From contig NC_041016.1 of NCBI RefSeq assembly GCF_004193775.1, positions 44,999,522 to 45,063,521 of the forward strand: a DNA stretch of 64,000 nucleotides, in the 5' to 3' direction. Position 1 is the stretch's first letter. Each line of letters begins with the position of its first letter. The DNA is from Glycine soja (taxonomy: Eukaryota; Streptophyta; Magnoliopsida; Fabales; Fabaceae). Made by a program: the position numbers and the translations under genes. Under the pieces are notes generated by a model. It saw nothing but the letters and a program-made list of their open reading frames with translations. It searched no databases and was not told the origin of the DNA. Shown one piece after another: positions 32,573-44,500 of the stretch.

Positions 32573-35500
32573 TTAATACTTAGTTGGCCTTCAGCCAACA
32601 ATGCGTAATTCTAAGAGTCATTTCAAGCACAAGTTACAGGTCTTTGCTTTCAAAGTAACATGGGGATCACTGCTCTCAACAAAAACATTATTGCATAATG
32701 ATAACACATGAAAAAGGATATAGTAAGCATGGAAATTAACTAAACTTGGTTATTCATTAATCAAAACAAAATTGGCTTCAAGAAAATGAGCTCTCCCACA
32801 AGGCCATACGTAACTACCTTCAACATCTACTCAAACAACCAACCTATCCGTAAAGCCTCCTAAACTATTTAAAAATTAACATATTAAAGAATTGAAACTT
32901 TCAGTTTTCATAGTGAGGTCTGAACAACCAAAAATATATAAAGTGATAGGAACTAACAAAAAAGAATCGACCTTTTTATTTGAATTCTTCAATGTAAGAG
33001 ACAATACAATTATTTGAAGATAAGTGTCTCTTTTCTTCTTGTTTATTGGAATCTTTATAGAACCATGATATTAAGGAAATAAACCTTTCAATATTTGAAT
33101 TTTTTTAAGCAAAACCCCTCAATTTCCCAAGACTCTATATCATTGATATTGGAGTAGACATCATTGAGTTAGCCTTGCATCATATTAAGAAATCAGCAAT
33201 TTAGCAATACACCAAAAGTCTCTTCATATCCTATAGGTGTTGAATCTTTCCTATTAATCAGCGGGTCATGAATATCTTTGTACACACTTGCCAAAGACCA
33301 AACTTGAAACAACTTAGCACATTAAACTTAAAAATCATGAAGACAGGACCCCAAGTTAATTGTCGACAATATGGAGTAACTAAAACCAGAAACCTTAGCA
33401 CGATTGCATCTCCAAGCTTTTACATGCATGTGCACACCATATTTACTATACTTTGATCAACTGATACAATCTATTTGATTGAAAAGATAATATATACTAC
33501 ACTTCTAATGTAGTGGACAACTAAAATTAAAATAATATAATAGAAAATACTGCTTAAGCCATTCAAATCAAGTCATTTTGAATCTCACCATTAGTATCAT
33601 GCATGTCAAAGAGAAGGAGAATCAGACATCGTAATGCATAACACAACAAAACATTAAAAGAAAACATGCTTCCTAAAGCCAACCAAGGTAAAAATGTATT
33701 CATATTTCATGAACTTTTTCAAAATTATAAGACACATATAACCATATATAAAAACATGGTGGAACAATCTCACCACATGCACTACATAGACCACACATTA
33801 TTTCAGAAAATGTGTGGTAAGGAAAAATAATAAAGCACTGTTAATAAAACCGTAGGTACACTAAGATAACAAGGGTGTCATGACAAAAGGAACACATTGT
33901 GATTTTTAAAATTAGAAAACCCAAAGTTTATTAGGGCATTTCACCAAACATACAACTCGCAATCGATCTGGCAAAAGAAATAGTGAGTAGAAAATGGAAC
34001 TTGTAGACAAAAAACAAATAAAAGAAAGATGATTTTCTCTTTATCATTCACAGAAAAGAAAAATTGAGGAAACACACTGCAAACAAATGTTTAGATTTCC
34101 TTATGTGACATTATACTAACTAGTGAAAATTTAGTAGTTAATTTAAAGTTAATAGAGATGCAGAATGTAAATAATTAAAAAAGGAATTATGCGGCTTTGA
34201 TGGTGTTGTTATTTTCACCAAAAAGAATCTAAGTGAAAATTCCATGGGACCTCCATTCCACGATGCATACCTTCATGAAAACTAAAGAAGATTAAGAGTG
34301 AAGTAGTAACATAATGAAACTACTTCAAAAAATGCCAAGTCGATCTGTTGCAAAAATATTGTCCATACATACTTTTCAATAATTAGAAAGTTCTTGAATA
34401 ACAATTAAAAAAATTAGTTTGAATATAATGGATGGGCTTCGTATGCTAAGAAATAAGAGCAGAAACACCAGAACTTAACCACAATTACATTGATGATCTC
34501 CTGTCTTCTTTTATATTATTGTCTGCAACTTTTTCTTTATCATTGCATATTTTAATTTGTTTTCTTCCATTACAAAATGCAAGGTTGAGAAGAGGTTTTT
34601 TATTTTTTAACACATTACTAGTTAGTTTTTGTAGTTAATCTAATTTTTGTTTACTTAGCAAAAAAATCTTAGAGTACATTGAAGAATTTTGAGCCTTTGT
34701 TCTCAATTATCAAGTTGGTAATATCAGAGAGGTGGTCTTTATACTTTCTTCAAGAATTGACAATCGATTTTGTAAGTAGAATAACCTTCCTAAAGATATG
34801 ATAGAGAGGGTTCACATCAATAATGTGGACTTATCATATGCTAAAAGTTTTAGGATTCCATACAATCATATACATCTTGGATACATGTGGCCATGTACAT
34901 TTGAATTTTGCTTTAAAAAAAACTTATTTTTTATCAAGAAGTCCCATATATGCAATACAATTTTCCCAAAGAAAAATCATATTTTTGTTATATTAGTTTA
35001 CTAAAAGAAACTTTCTTATAAACTATTATGAATAAATCAAAATGGAGATTATTGTGTTTATCTATTTTTTTATTTTTCAAAATCCTTTATGTTGAATAGA
35101 ATGAATGAATGACTAAAGATCAGTAAGTCATTGGAAAAAGCCAAATGTACTATGATAAAAATCCTAAGAATGATAAACATGACTTTACTAAGCCAAATGA
35201 ACCAATTTTGCACAATAAATGAACATGGAGATGTACCCACTTGTAGAGGTTCTATATGCATGTACATTATTTCCATTTTAATTTATTGTGCAAAAATTCA
35301 TTCTTCAACATCAGCGAAGCTATGTTTATACCCTTAGGATTTTTATCAAAGTATATTTGGCTTTTTCCAATAACTCAGATCTTGAGCGATTCTCTCATTT
35401 TTATTTAGCATGAATGATTTTGAAAAATGAAAAAATAGTTAAACACAATCTCCATATAGATTCATGCATAATATTTTATATGGAAGTTTCTATTTGAAAA

Positions 35501-36111
35501 AAAAAAATACAAGCATGTAACTTTTGTGTGGCTTGCATTGCACATCTAAGACATCTAGGCTGAAAAATAGTCTTTGAAAATTGAAAGTCAAATGCGCACC
35601 AAACCACATGCATCCGAGATGTAATATGGTGGTAATTTTTTCATGTACGGAATCCTCACACTTTCAACCAATGATAAGTCCACATTATTGATGTGAACAT
35701 TCTCTACACACTTTCATGTATGGAAACCATTGTACTTACAAAATAGTTTGTCAATTTTTGAAGAAAGTATAAAGACTCCTTTCATCATATTAGCGGCTTA
35801 ATCGTTGAACCAAAGCCTGAAAATTTTTCCCATGTCTCTATGTCTTTTCCTATGAAAATAATATAATTGAGATTAACTGCAACCTAACTGACAATATTTT
35901 AAAATAATCCCTTCTCAACCTTCCATTTTGTAATGGAAGAAAAGAAATCAAAATATGCAATGATATAAATCAAGGAAAACAACAACTCCATATAGTCTTA
36001 ATTAAATTAAAATCAATCAATCTCTGCAAAATAATGTTTTGGTGCAAACAATAAAAAATACAAAAGAAGTTTGATTCATATGCTTTGAAGCAAAGGAACT
36101 ATGTATGGTTC
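32573..36111 (+). repeat. Duplicated repeat arm, copy delta
   Basis: Plus-orientation arm DNA colinear with 8523-11180 and 47753-49710. It contains the empty CACTA target (ATTACTAGTTAG at 34614-34625) and a MITE-like insertion (35131-35370). It is cut at about 36111 by the gypsy LTR within the CTATGTATGGTTC block that continues intact at about 11172 in copy alpha. No credible genes. Confidence 0.72.
35131..35370. mobile_element. 240-bp MITE-like element with long TIR
   Basis: TTGGAAAAAGCCAAATGTAC at the left is mirrored by ATTTGGCTTTTTCCAA at the right, with continued pairing through AAAATCCTAAG / CTTAGGATTTT, a TIR of about 38 bp. A smaller inverted pair (TTTGCACAATAAAT / ATTTATTGTGCAAA) lies inside. 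A second copy starts near 63769 and is cut by the window end. No clear target duplication. Confidence 0.6.
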
Positions 36112-36504
36112 TGTAACAATGAAAGGAAGGGCAGAAAGGACAATTGGCCAAGGAAAAGGGTGAAGAGCACATGATGGAAGAAGCAAGGGAATTAAGGAGA
36201 GGGGCCCAGCCCAAAATACCAAATTCCAAATTGAAGGATTTCTATTGGCATGAGGAGTAGTATTTATATTAGGCATTTATAGCAGAGTGGGGGTGGAAGA
36301 ATTATCGAATTCTCTCTCTGGATCATCCTTCTTTTTAGCATTCTGTTCCCTTTTGGGGCGGTTACTGTTTTTTTTTTCTTTTGGTGGCTGTAATCCGTGG
36401 TTTCTTATGTTAATGGAGGATAATTCCTAACTATCTCTTGTATTTGTTTTCCTCTGCTACTAAATTCCTTCCATTCTTGCCTTCATTAATTTGCCTCCAT
36501 TACA
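36112..36504 (+). repeat. 5' LTR of gypsy element (393 bp)
   Basis: TGTAACAATG...CTCCATTACA, TG...CA ends with a 5-base terminal inverted repeat (TGTAA/TTACA). It is followed at once by TTGGTGCTTTCATTGC (36505-36520), the presumed PBS. The interior is T-rich near 36370. Confidence 0.8.
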
Positions 36505-36523
36505 TTGGTGCTTTCATTGCTTC

Positions 36524-37343
36524 ATGGCGGACAACACACGCATGAAGGAGCTTACAGGGGATGTCAAAAGGATCCTGGAGATGATGGAAAACCGCAATAA
36601 AGAATATGCTGCTCGGTTTGAGACCTTAGAAACAACACTGGAGATGACACTCAAGGATAAAACTTGAGATCCTGGGAGTATATCACTGGCTATGAACAAT
36701 CACCCTTTTCAGGTTAGGAATGTTAAGATTGATTTTCCCATATTTGATGGATCAGATATTTTACAATGGATATTCAAGGCTGAATAGTTTTTTAACTATC
36801 ATAAAACACCGGGTGAACAACGATTGATTATTGCTTCAATTCACATGGATAAAGAGGTTGTGCCCTGGTACCAAATGATGACTCGTGAAAATTCATTCAA
36901 AACATGGATTGCTTTTACGCGAGCCTTAGAGACAGAATTTGACCCATCACCGTATGAATGTCCTAGATCTCAGTTGTTTAAACTCACTCAAATTGGTTCA
37001 GTTCAGTCATATTATGTGCAGTTCACGGCTTTAGCTAATCGAGTACAAGGGATTACACAAGAAGCTCTATTGGATTTCTTTGTGGGAGGATTAAAACCTG
37101 ATATCAAAAGGGATGTCATTGCACAATCACCTACATCACTCCTCAGAACAATTTCGTTGGCCAAACTCTATGAAGAGAAATATACACCAAAACCCAAACC
37201 TTTTTCTTCGAGTTTTTCTTCCAAAACACAAACCTCAAACACAAACTCAAACCTAAAAACAAACCAAAACAGCCCACAATCCCTAAAATCCACAAGCTTA
37301 CCCCCACTATTACCCACAACCACCCACCAAACCTATCAATGTT
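36524..37343 (+). pseudogene. Gypsy gag with two in-frame stops
   Basis: ATG at 36524 (MADNTRMKEL) soon after the PBS. An N-terminal coiled-coil-like stretch is followed by IDFPIFDGSD..QWIFKAE and the retrotransposon-gag core (EVVPWYQMM, LETEFDPSPYECPRSQLFKL, YYVQFTALANRV, FFVGGLKPDIKRDV) to a proline/serine/threonine-rich tail. A TGA interrupts after LKDKT (about 36665) and a TAG after FKAE (about 36785). The frame ends near 37343, and the zinc finger lies in another frame. Confidence 0.88.
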
Positions 37344-37349
37344 AAGAAA

Positions 37350-38225
37350 ATGACATCGGCAGAATTGCAGTTGAGAAGAGAAAGGGGCCTATGCATTACT
37401 TGTGATGACAAGTTTTCCCCTAGCCATCATTGTCCTAATAAGCAATATTTTGTTCTACAGTGGGAAGAAGAGGATGAACCTGCATTACAACCAGATCCAC
37501 CAGACGAGGTTGAGACAGCTGATGACCCCAGTTTGCAAAATCATCATTTGTCTTATAATGCTTGAAAATGCTCATCAGGTCTTGGAACAATGAAGTTTCA
37601 AGGATCAATAAATGGATTGGGAGTGCAGATTCTACTAGATAGTGGGAGTTCAGATAACTTCCTCCAGCCTAGACTAGCTTAATGCCTGAAGTTACCTGTA
37701 GAACCAATTCCTAATTTGTAGGTTTTGGTTGGAAATGGAAATGCCTTGACTGCTGAAGGATTAATTCAAGACTTGGAGGTGAAAATCCAAGGTCATACAC
37801 TGAAGCTACCAGTGTACCTACTTCCAATTTCTGATGCTGATCTGGTGCTCGGGGCTGCATGGTTGGCAACAATTGGGCCTCATTTTTCTGATTATAGTAG
37901 TCTGACATTGAAGTTTTACTTGGGTAATCAATTTATCACCTTACATGGCGAGAGACCCTCCCTACGACAACAGGCTCAATTTAATCACATGAGAAGAATG
38001 CAGCATACGCATGCCATTGCAAAACTATTTACTTTACAACACTCAAGGTTGGATGGTCCACAGGATCAGTTATTAGATATACCGGTTGATATGGAACCAA
38101 AACTGGCCATGATACTTTACACTTATAGAACAGTCTTTGATGTGCCATCAGGATTACCCCCTAGCAGAACTCACAATCATTCAATCCCATTGGTTGAAGG
38201 TGCTGGACCAGTAAAAGTCATATAG
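37350..38225 (+). pseudogene. Gypsy zinc finger and protease
   Basis: ELQLRRERGLCITCDDKFSP..HHCPNK is the CxxC...HxC zinc-binding motif. After a stop near 37563 the next blocks are ILLDSGSSDNFL (aspartic protease DSG) and, after two more stops (about 37679 and 37720), VLGAAWLATIGPHFSDY. This is the usual gag-to-RT linker order. Several stops make it non-functional. Confidence 0.85.
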
Positions 38226-38848
38226 GTATCCTCACAGGCGGAAGGATCAGATTGAAGTAATTAATGATAGCTGACATGCTCAAGGAAGGGATTATTGCCC
38301 CTAGCACAAGCCCTTTTTCAAATCCAATCATTCTTGTCAAGAAGAAGGATGACACTTGGAGATTTTGCACAGATTACAGGGCCTTGAATGCCATCACAAT
38401 CAAAGATAGCTTTCCTATTCCCACTGTTGATGAACTAATTGATGATCTACATGGGGCAGTATATTTATCAAACTTGATTTGAGATCTGGTTATCACCAAA
38501 TACTAGTAAATGAGGAGGACAGGCATAAAACAGCTTTCAGGACACATCAAGGGCATTATGAATGGCTTGTCATGCCATTTGGGCTCACTAATGCCCCTAC
38601 TACATTTCAGTCTCTCATGAATGAGGTATTTTAGTGCTATTTAAGGAAATTTGTACTAGTCTTTTTTGATGACATACTTATATACAGTCCAAACTGGTCA
38701 GCTCATTCACAACATTTGGAAACAGTGCTGAAAGTGTTACAACAACATAAGTTGTATGCCAAATTATCCAAATGTTCATTTGGGTTACAAGAGATCAATT
38801 ACTTGGGCCACACAATATCAGGCAAGGGAGTAACAATAGATCAACACC
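38226..38848 (+). pseudogene. Gypsy reverse transcriptase, partial
   Basis: Blocks: [44 protein letters not shown], then after a frameshift near 38465 [30 protein letters not shown], and FFDDILIYS (catalytic DD). A stop follows NEVF. The frame ends after NYLGHTISGKGV at the C-run junction, so the thumb and RNase H are gone. Confidence 0.9.
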
Positions 38849-38867
38849 CCCCCCCCCCTTCCCCCCT
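38847..38867 (+). other. C-rich junction between gypsy RT and captured gene DNA
   Basis: A run of about 12 C, two T and about six C separates the end of RT homology (GVTIDQH) from intron-like DNA of the MetRS fragment. It may mark a repair or template-switch scar, or an assembly artefact. Confidence 0.6.
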
Positions 38868-38895
38868 AATATACAGGTATTGTGTTTTTCCTTAC

Positions 38896-39009
38896 CTTGG
38901 TGCGATCACCATTGGAAGCAGCAAGAACCATTGCTTGGGATTTAATGCCATTCCTGGTTGCTGGCTTTAGGTCGCAAAGAACACAGACTTTTCGGTTCCG
39001 AGGAAAGTT
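38896..39009 (-). pseudogene. Methionyl-tRNA synthetase, C-terminal EMAPII-like exon fragment
   Basis: The minus strand reads KVCVLCDLKPATRNGIKSQA, continuing MVLAASNGDRTK, then a GTAAGG donor (38890-38895). This matches the tRNA-binding (EMAPII-like) domain of plant cytosolic MetRS, where VCVLCNLKP and GIKSQAMVLAAS are conserved. The upstream edge is unclear. MetRS charges tRNA-Met; this domain improves tRNA binding. No frame break in the 31-38 codons seen. The anticodon-binding exon upstream on the same strand supports the same source gene over a free-standing EMAPII-like protein. Confidence 0.85.
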
Positions 39010-39150
39010 ATTAGCATTAATTAATCAGTAGTTAAAATAGTACCTGCACAACTTTATATCAACAGAATATGGAATTTCTGATTATACAAAAACATGCACA
39101 GCCAATCAGTACACACTTGAACAGAGAACTGATGAAAGAGTTCAACCAAC

Positions 39151-39232
39151 CTGCAGGTTTGGCAATAAAGCTCAAAACTCGGTTGATGAAGTTGCCCAAA
39201 TTATTCAGTAATTCACCATTTAGTTTTGCTTG
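39151..39232 (-). pseudogene. Methionyl-tRNA synthetase, anticodon-binding exon fragment
   Basis: An 82-nt exon between a CTAG acceptor and a GTTGG donor encoding QAKLNGELLNNLGNFINRVL then SFIAKP, the start of the anticodon-binding domain of plant cytosolic MetRS. The native gene has further exons between this and the EMAPII exon; only about 140 bp separates them here, so the captured copy carries an internal deletion. Confidence 0.85.
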
Positions 39233-39729
39233 CTAGTCAGGCCACATAAATAACGTATCTGATACCTACATTGCATAATCATATTCAAAGATTTAATAAA
39301 TGGGGAGAGAATAGAATATCCATTGATGTTCAACAAGAGACAAGACAGGTAAAATAGAATTGATAAAGTATGTCTAAAATAGAATTACCTCAGGCCTGTT
39401 TGTGAGCAAGTAATATCTCTATACTTCAACTGGAATATTAGTATCTTTTGCATCATTACCAAATTGCTATATGTAATTGCAGGTTCCACTCCCTACATAT
39501 AATTTAATCAGCTTCTTTGCTGATATAAAAAGACTAAACAACATAAAGATGTGAGGTACACCATCTAAGAATTTACAACAACTAATTCTGTAGGTTATTG
39601 CTCACTAACACAAATTAGAATCTTTTATATGCATGCACAGCCACATCATGTTCAAATCGTTAATGTTGGTATAAGAACATGCAACTAACAGTGTAAACTG
39701 GATTAAATTAAATTACCATGAAAACTCAC

Positions 39730-39812
39730 CTATCAGCTTCATCCAGTATCACTATCTTGTGCCTCCCCGGGCTCAGCGTGACTTTCTTCTGAGCAAACAT
39801 CTTTGATATCCC
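39730..39812 (-). pseudogene. RFC2/4 exon 3 fragment, copy 2
   Basis: Encodes [19 protein letters not shown] then ILDEAD (Walker B) before a GTGAG donor at 39725-39729. The same eroded start as in copy 1 (14074-14156). Confidence 0.8.
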
Positions 39813-40354
39813 AGAAGCAATTTCCAGAGCAAAACAAGACATCGTGAAAAAGAGCCGTGTGCCTCAAAGCGGAACGAGTTCAATAGCATAGTACAAAAAG
39901 CCAAAAAAGCAAAACAAAAATATGGTACTTGTGCCAGCTCCCCCTCTCCCTGATCAGGAACACAGATAGAGCAAATCTTAAAAGCGCCATTCCTTCAGCA
40001 CAAGAACGGGGAAAATAGGAAGAAGTGTGGGACAGGTTCAGCTGAAACCATAATAAAACACACCAACATTGGTTAGTCCATACAGTACCAAACTGCCAAT
40101 GCATGCCTTTCCTCTTCATAAACATCGCTGACAAGCAAAACTAAAAATCATTGAAACAAACGGTGTATACTTAATAAATAGCTCTGCCAGGGTAAATTTT
40201 TAATTGTAATGTAACCTGAAGATACAACTTACTAAATAATCAACAAGTTCGAAGAATCCGCAATTGCAAGAGTGGCAGCTACGTCTGGAGTTCAATCACA
40301 ATTGCTTCCCATCACTTGCATTGCAATCTGAGAGCTTGATAATAATCAGTGCTG

Positions 40355-40471
40355 TGTCCATTGAATGTCCTTGATGTTGATTCCATCCTTGACAAATTCA
40401 TAAAGTGGACCCATTTCCCTCAACTTCTCCACCTGTTGAACAGTGAGTTCAACCATGGAGCAAATCATCTA
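40355..40471 (-). pseudogene. Unidentified exon-like fragment, copy 2
   Basis: Same peptide as 14702-14818 with S to G and E to D changes (VEKLREMGPLYEFVKDG). It lies within the interval between RFC exons 2 and 3. Source unknown; a fragment of a third captured gene is the simplest reading. Confidence 0.45.
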
Positions 40472-40548
40472 TAACCAAAAGTGAAAGGATAAATTAACAG
40501 AAAATAGTCCAGAATTGAAAACTGAATCGAGAAATTACAAAAACGTAC

Positions 40549-40658
40549 CTATCATCGGAAGCATTTAGTTTGAGAACAGCTTGCTTTCAATTTGGTCCTC
40601 CAAGAAGCTCGTGCATGAGAGCGAGAATGCTAGTGGTTTTGCTGGTTCTGGGAGGACC
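40549..40658 (-). pseudogene. RFC2/4 exon 2 fragment, copy 2
   Basis: 110 nt, TTTTAG acceptor and GTACG donor, encoding GPPRTSKTTSILALMHELLG then, after an in-frame TGA, KQAVLKLNASDD. The Walker A glycines are altered as in copy 1, so those changes predate the duplication. The TGA is private to copy 2 (TGC in copy 1). Confidence 0.88.
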
Positions 40659-40740
40659 CTAAAATGGGAGGGTTAGAAATTAAGATAAAAAATTGAGAAA
40701 GTGGAAATAGTTAGTTTAAGGGGTGAAATGAGAGACGTAC

Positions 40741-40893
40741 AGATAAAATGAGATTGGGCATGTTGTTGTTGCGAGCGATGACTTGGAGCCTGGAGACGGC
40801 ATCCTTGTTGACGACAATGTCGGTGACCTTGATGGGACGATACTTTTCTACCCATGGCACGTTGTAGGCATTGCTTGATGATGACAATGACAT
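40741..40893 (-). pseudogene. RFC2/4 exon 1 fragment with start codon
   Basis: ATG at 40893; exactly 51 codons to a GTACGT donor (40735-40740). It encodes MSLSSSSNAY, PWVEKYRPIKVTDIV, then DAVSRLQVIAR and MPNLILS, the conserved N-terminus of the RFC2/RFC4 small subunit (PWVEKYRP.K..DIVGN). Phase 0 joins cleanly to exon 2 (GPP...). Intact RFC small subunits form the clamp loader in the nucleus. Downstream exons are damaged, so no active product is expected. Absent from copy 1 because of the 320-bp deletion. Confidence 0.9.
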
Positions 40894-40971
40894 GCTTCTG
40901 CCGACGATGAACAAAGGGTTTCAGGTTTCAGACGAGAGCGGAGAATAAACCTTCTAAAGCCCAAACCCGAT

Positions 40972-41223
40972 TTGCCTAAAACCACTTCAAAGGTTCATCA
41001 CTTGTTATTTCAAACGGCATGTTCGCTACTGGTTTCTTTGCCATTGGCGAAAATCCATATTCCTTTGGGTCCTCAGCTTTCTACTCTGTTCTTCGACAAT
41101 GACAACATTCTCCGTGTTCTTTACGATGGTCCTGAAGTTTCTGCCTTTACTGGCCACATCCATGGCTGGCATCTTGGAAAGCTCATTAGGACGCAGTGCA
41201 TGCTCGACGGAGTAGTTAAGTGA
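40972..41223 (+). pseudogene. Unidentified open segment, divergent from RFC exon 1
   Basis: Open for about 83 codons and ending VLYDGPEVSAFTGHIHGW then LGKLIRTQ...VVK stop. It does not begin with ATG. Its start lies about 80 bp from the RFC ATG on the opposite strand. The 3' half is also in copy 1 (15112-15225), ending differently. Not recognised; it may be the head-to-head neighbour of the RFC donor gene, captured with it. Confidence 0.35.
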
Positions 41224-41563
41224 GCCTTACAACTCTTGTGACATTTCTTCTCTCTCCCTTTCACTCTCTATGACGCAATGAGAATGGAAGAATGAGCGAG
41301 GGTAGAAGAAAAACTGAGATTTAGGGTTTTCCAAGCTAGCCCAATTAAAACGTGTCACGTCAGCATGAGAGAGTGGGAAAACACATGTTTTCTAAAATGG
41401 TTTTTAAAAACCGATGTAGTAAAGCATTTTTAAAGTAATTTTTGAGAAAACCGCCTTTAAAAGGTTACAATTATTTACAAAAATGTCACCACTTTACTTA
41501 CGACATCGGTTTTTGTATAACCATCGTAAAACCAGTGTCGTAGAAGGCTTTTTTCCAGTAGTG

Positions 41564-44500
41564 CAAACATGAAATCATAGTTTACCATTTTAATATTCCC
41601 GAGAAACTAAAAACTTTCCATTTATCAAACTTCACCTAACAAAATAGAAATAGCTAAACAATTAGTATTTTTTTTACATTTTTAACATCAGGGACATGTC
41701 TTCTCAAATATATTCATTCATAATGTTTCTAAGGATATACTAATAGAAATTTTGGTAAATAATTCTTTTTAATTTAATATTTTAAAATATAAGAGGTATT
41801 CACTTCTTTCATCATTAAATATTTGATTTGAAAGAATTTTTCTAAAAATTAAATAATTATTAAATGAAAGACTTTTAAATATCTGATGTCGTTTATTGCA
41901 TGAGTTATTTATCCCTCCTTTCTAAGTACCGCATGAGGGTCACCACTCCCAATGACAACATTTTTTCATAATAACATTTGACGTTAATTTGATATGGAGT
42001 ATGAACACATTTTCTTACATAGTTGTACTAAACATAATTTTATTGGTAAAAATTAATTAAAAAATATAAAAGTATGTATATGGTTTAACTAATAAGGAAT
42101 GACATTCACATTATTTTGAAATGGCAATAAATTTCAATTAATTTTAAAAAATTTATTAACATGAATGTATTTAGTATTTTGCTATTATTTTTAAGATTTG
42201 AAATGTGTCTTCTTCAAACAAGTTCATTTGTGATGTTTTTTCTTGCTACTTTAATAGGAATTTTTGAAAATAAAAATTATTAAATTTATTATATTAATAT
42301 ATAAAAGGTATTTATGATTTTGATCATTAAATATTTTATCTGAAACAATTTTTCCAAAAATTAAATAATTATAAAATGAAAGACATTTAAATTTAGTGTT
42401 TTTCGAGTATTTACCATTTTAGTTTTCCTTAACGGGGAGTTTGGTATAGGATAATTTTTTTCATTCCTAGGGCATATAATTCCTTGGAGACATGTTTCCT
42501 AGGAATGTGTAAAATACATTCAATTAGTCTTAATAAGTTTCTTGAAAATTAAAGATTCATGCAAAATATGTAACTAAAACTTTCCCTCCACTTTGCAAAG
42601 TTGATTGCCTGCCCCCTCTTTGGCAATGTTTTTGTGAAAAAATGAGCTATCGGGAATCACAGTTTCCTGGTAATATTTTTTTATTAATTGCATAACAAAC
42701 ATGAAAATGATAGTTTACCATTTTAATATTCATGAGAAACTAAAAACTTTCCGTTTTATCAAACTTCCCCCAATAAAATAGAAATAACTAAACAACAACT
42801 ATTTTTTTTACCTTTTTAACATTAGGGATATGTCTTCTCCAAAATATTCATTCTTAATGTTTCTAAGGATACACTTATAGAAATTTTGGTAAATAATTCT
42901 TTTGAATTTAATATTTTAAAATATGAGAGGTATTCACTTTTTTCATCATTAAATATTTGATTTGAAAGAATTTTTTTAAAAATTAAATAATTATTAAATG
43001 AAAGACATTTAATTTTATTATTTTTTGTGTATCTGTCATTTCACCTCCCTTTAAAAGAACAACAATAATTAAAACTGAGTTGGTCTTTTGCCAACGCTGT
43101 ATTTTTTGTTTCTAAGTATTGTGCGAGTATCACTGCTCTCAAAGAACACATTTTTCATAGCAATAAAGTAACACTGTTAAAAACTGACATAGCCTTCTAC
43201 TAAAAACTGACATAGCCTTCAAGAAAATGAGCTCTCCCACAAGGCCAGACGTAAGTACCTTCAACATCTACCTCCAAAAATATTTAAAAACTAACATATT
43301 AAAGACTTGAAACTTTTAGTCTTCATAGTGAGGTCTGAACAACAAAAAATATAGAAAGTGATAGGTACTAACTTTGTACACACTTGCCAAAGACCAAACT
43401 TGAAACAACTTAGCACATTAAACTAAGAGATCACAAAGGTAGGAACCCAAGTTAATTGTCAACAATATGCAGTAACTAAAACAAATAAAAGAAAGATGAT
43501 TTTCATTTTTTCATTCACAGAAAATAAAAATTGAAGAAACACACTACAAACAAAAGTTTGGATTTCCTTTTGTGACATTATACTAACTAGTGAAAATTTA
43601 GCCCTTAATTTAAAGCTAAATGGAGATCCAGAATTTAAATAACTAAAAAAGGAATGATAGATCTTTGATGGTGTGGACATTTTCACCATAAAGAATGCAA
43701 GTGAAATTCCACGGGACCTGCATCCCCCAATATATACCTTCATGAAAACTAAAGAAAATTAAGAGTGAAGTAGTAACATAATGAAACTACTTCAAAAAAT
43801 GCCAAGTAGATCTATTACAAAAATATGTGCCCTTACATACTTTTCAATAATTAGAAAGTTCTTGAATAACAATTAAAAAATTAATTTGTATATAATGAAA
43901 ATTTGATGTAGTATAATAAATCTAACACGACACAATGATAATAATTTGGTAAGTAAGTCTACAGAAAGTTGAGTTAATTGTTTTTTTAATTTGAGAATAT
44001 TATTACTTGAAAAACACCAATGGTCTGATAAAATGAATGGACTTCCTATGCTAAGAAATAAGAGTTGAAACACCACTACTTTACCACAATTATGATGATG
44101 ATCTCCTGTCTTCTATTATATTATTAGCTGCAACTTTTTCTTTATCATTGGATATTTTAATTTGTTTTCTTCCATTACAAAATGCAAGGTTGAGAAGAGT
44201 TTGTTTTTTCAACACATTACTAGTTAGCTTTTGTAGTTGATCCAAGTTGTGTTTACATAGCAAAAAAAAAAATCAAAAATAAAAAGTTAGTTAAGCACAA
44301 TCTCCGTATAACGCAGATCTTGAACCATTCTCTCACTTTTATTTAGCATGAAAGGTTTTTATTCAGTTATTGAAAAATCAAAAAATAGTTAAGCACAATC
44401 TCCATATAGATTCATCCATAATATTTTATATGAAAGTTTCTATTTGGAAAAAAAATACAAGCATGTCACTCTTGTATGGCTTGCATTGCACATCTAAGAC

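Larger units (their letters stand above)
36112..38848 (+). mobile_element. Truncated Ty3/gypsy element (chromovirus-like)
   Basis: 5' LTR 36112-36504, PBS, then gag, zinc-finger/protease and part of RT in gypsy order. It is cut inside RT at about 38848 and joined through a C-rich run to captured MetRS DNA. No RNase H, integrase or 3' LTR. Several stops and frameshifts occur. The chromovirus assignment rests on the gag and zinc-finger style only, because the chromodomain region is missing. Confidence 0.88.
38867..41563 (-). mobile_element. Pack-type CACTA element, copy 2 (multi-gene capture)
   Basis: The right end read on the minus strand is CACTACTGGAAAAAAGCC with subterminal ACGACACTGGTTTTACGATG-type motifs (41455-41545). 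Contents from the right: a plus-strand fragment (40972-41223), RFC2/4 exon 1, exon 2, an unidentified exon, RFC exon 3, then two MetRS exons. Introns are retained, which points to DNA-level capture. From 39276 to 41563 it matches 13618-15527. The left CACTA end is absent, so whether the MetRS part belonged to the same transposon is inferred. No transposase; it would depend on one in trans. Confidence 0.75.
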
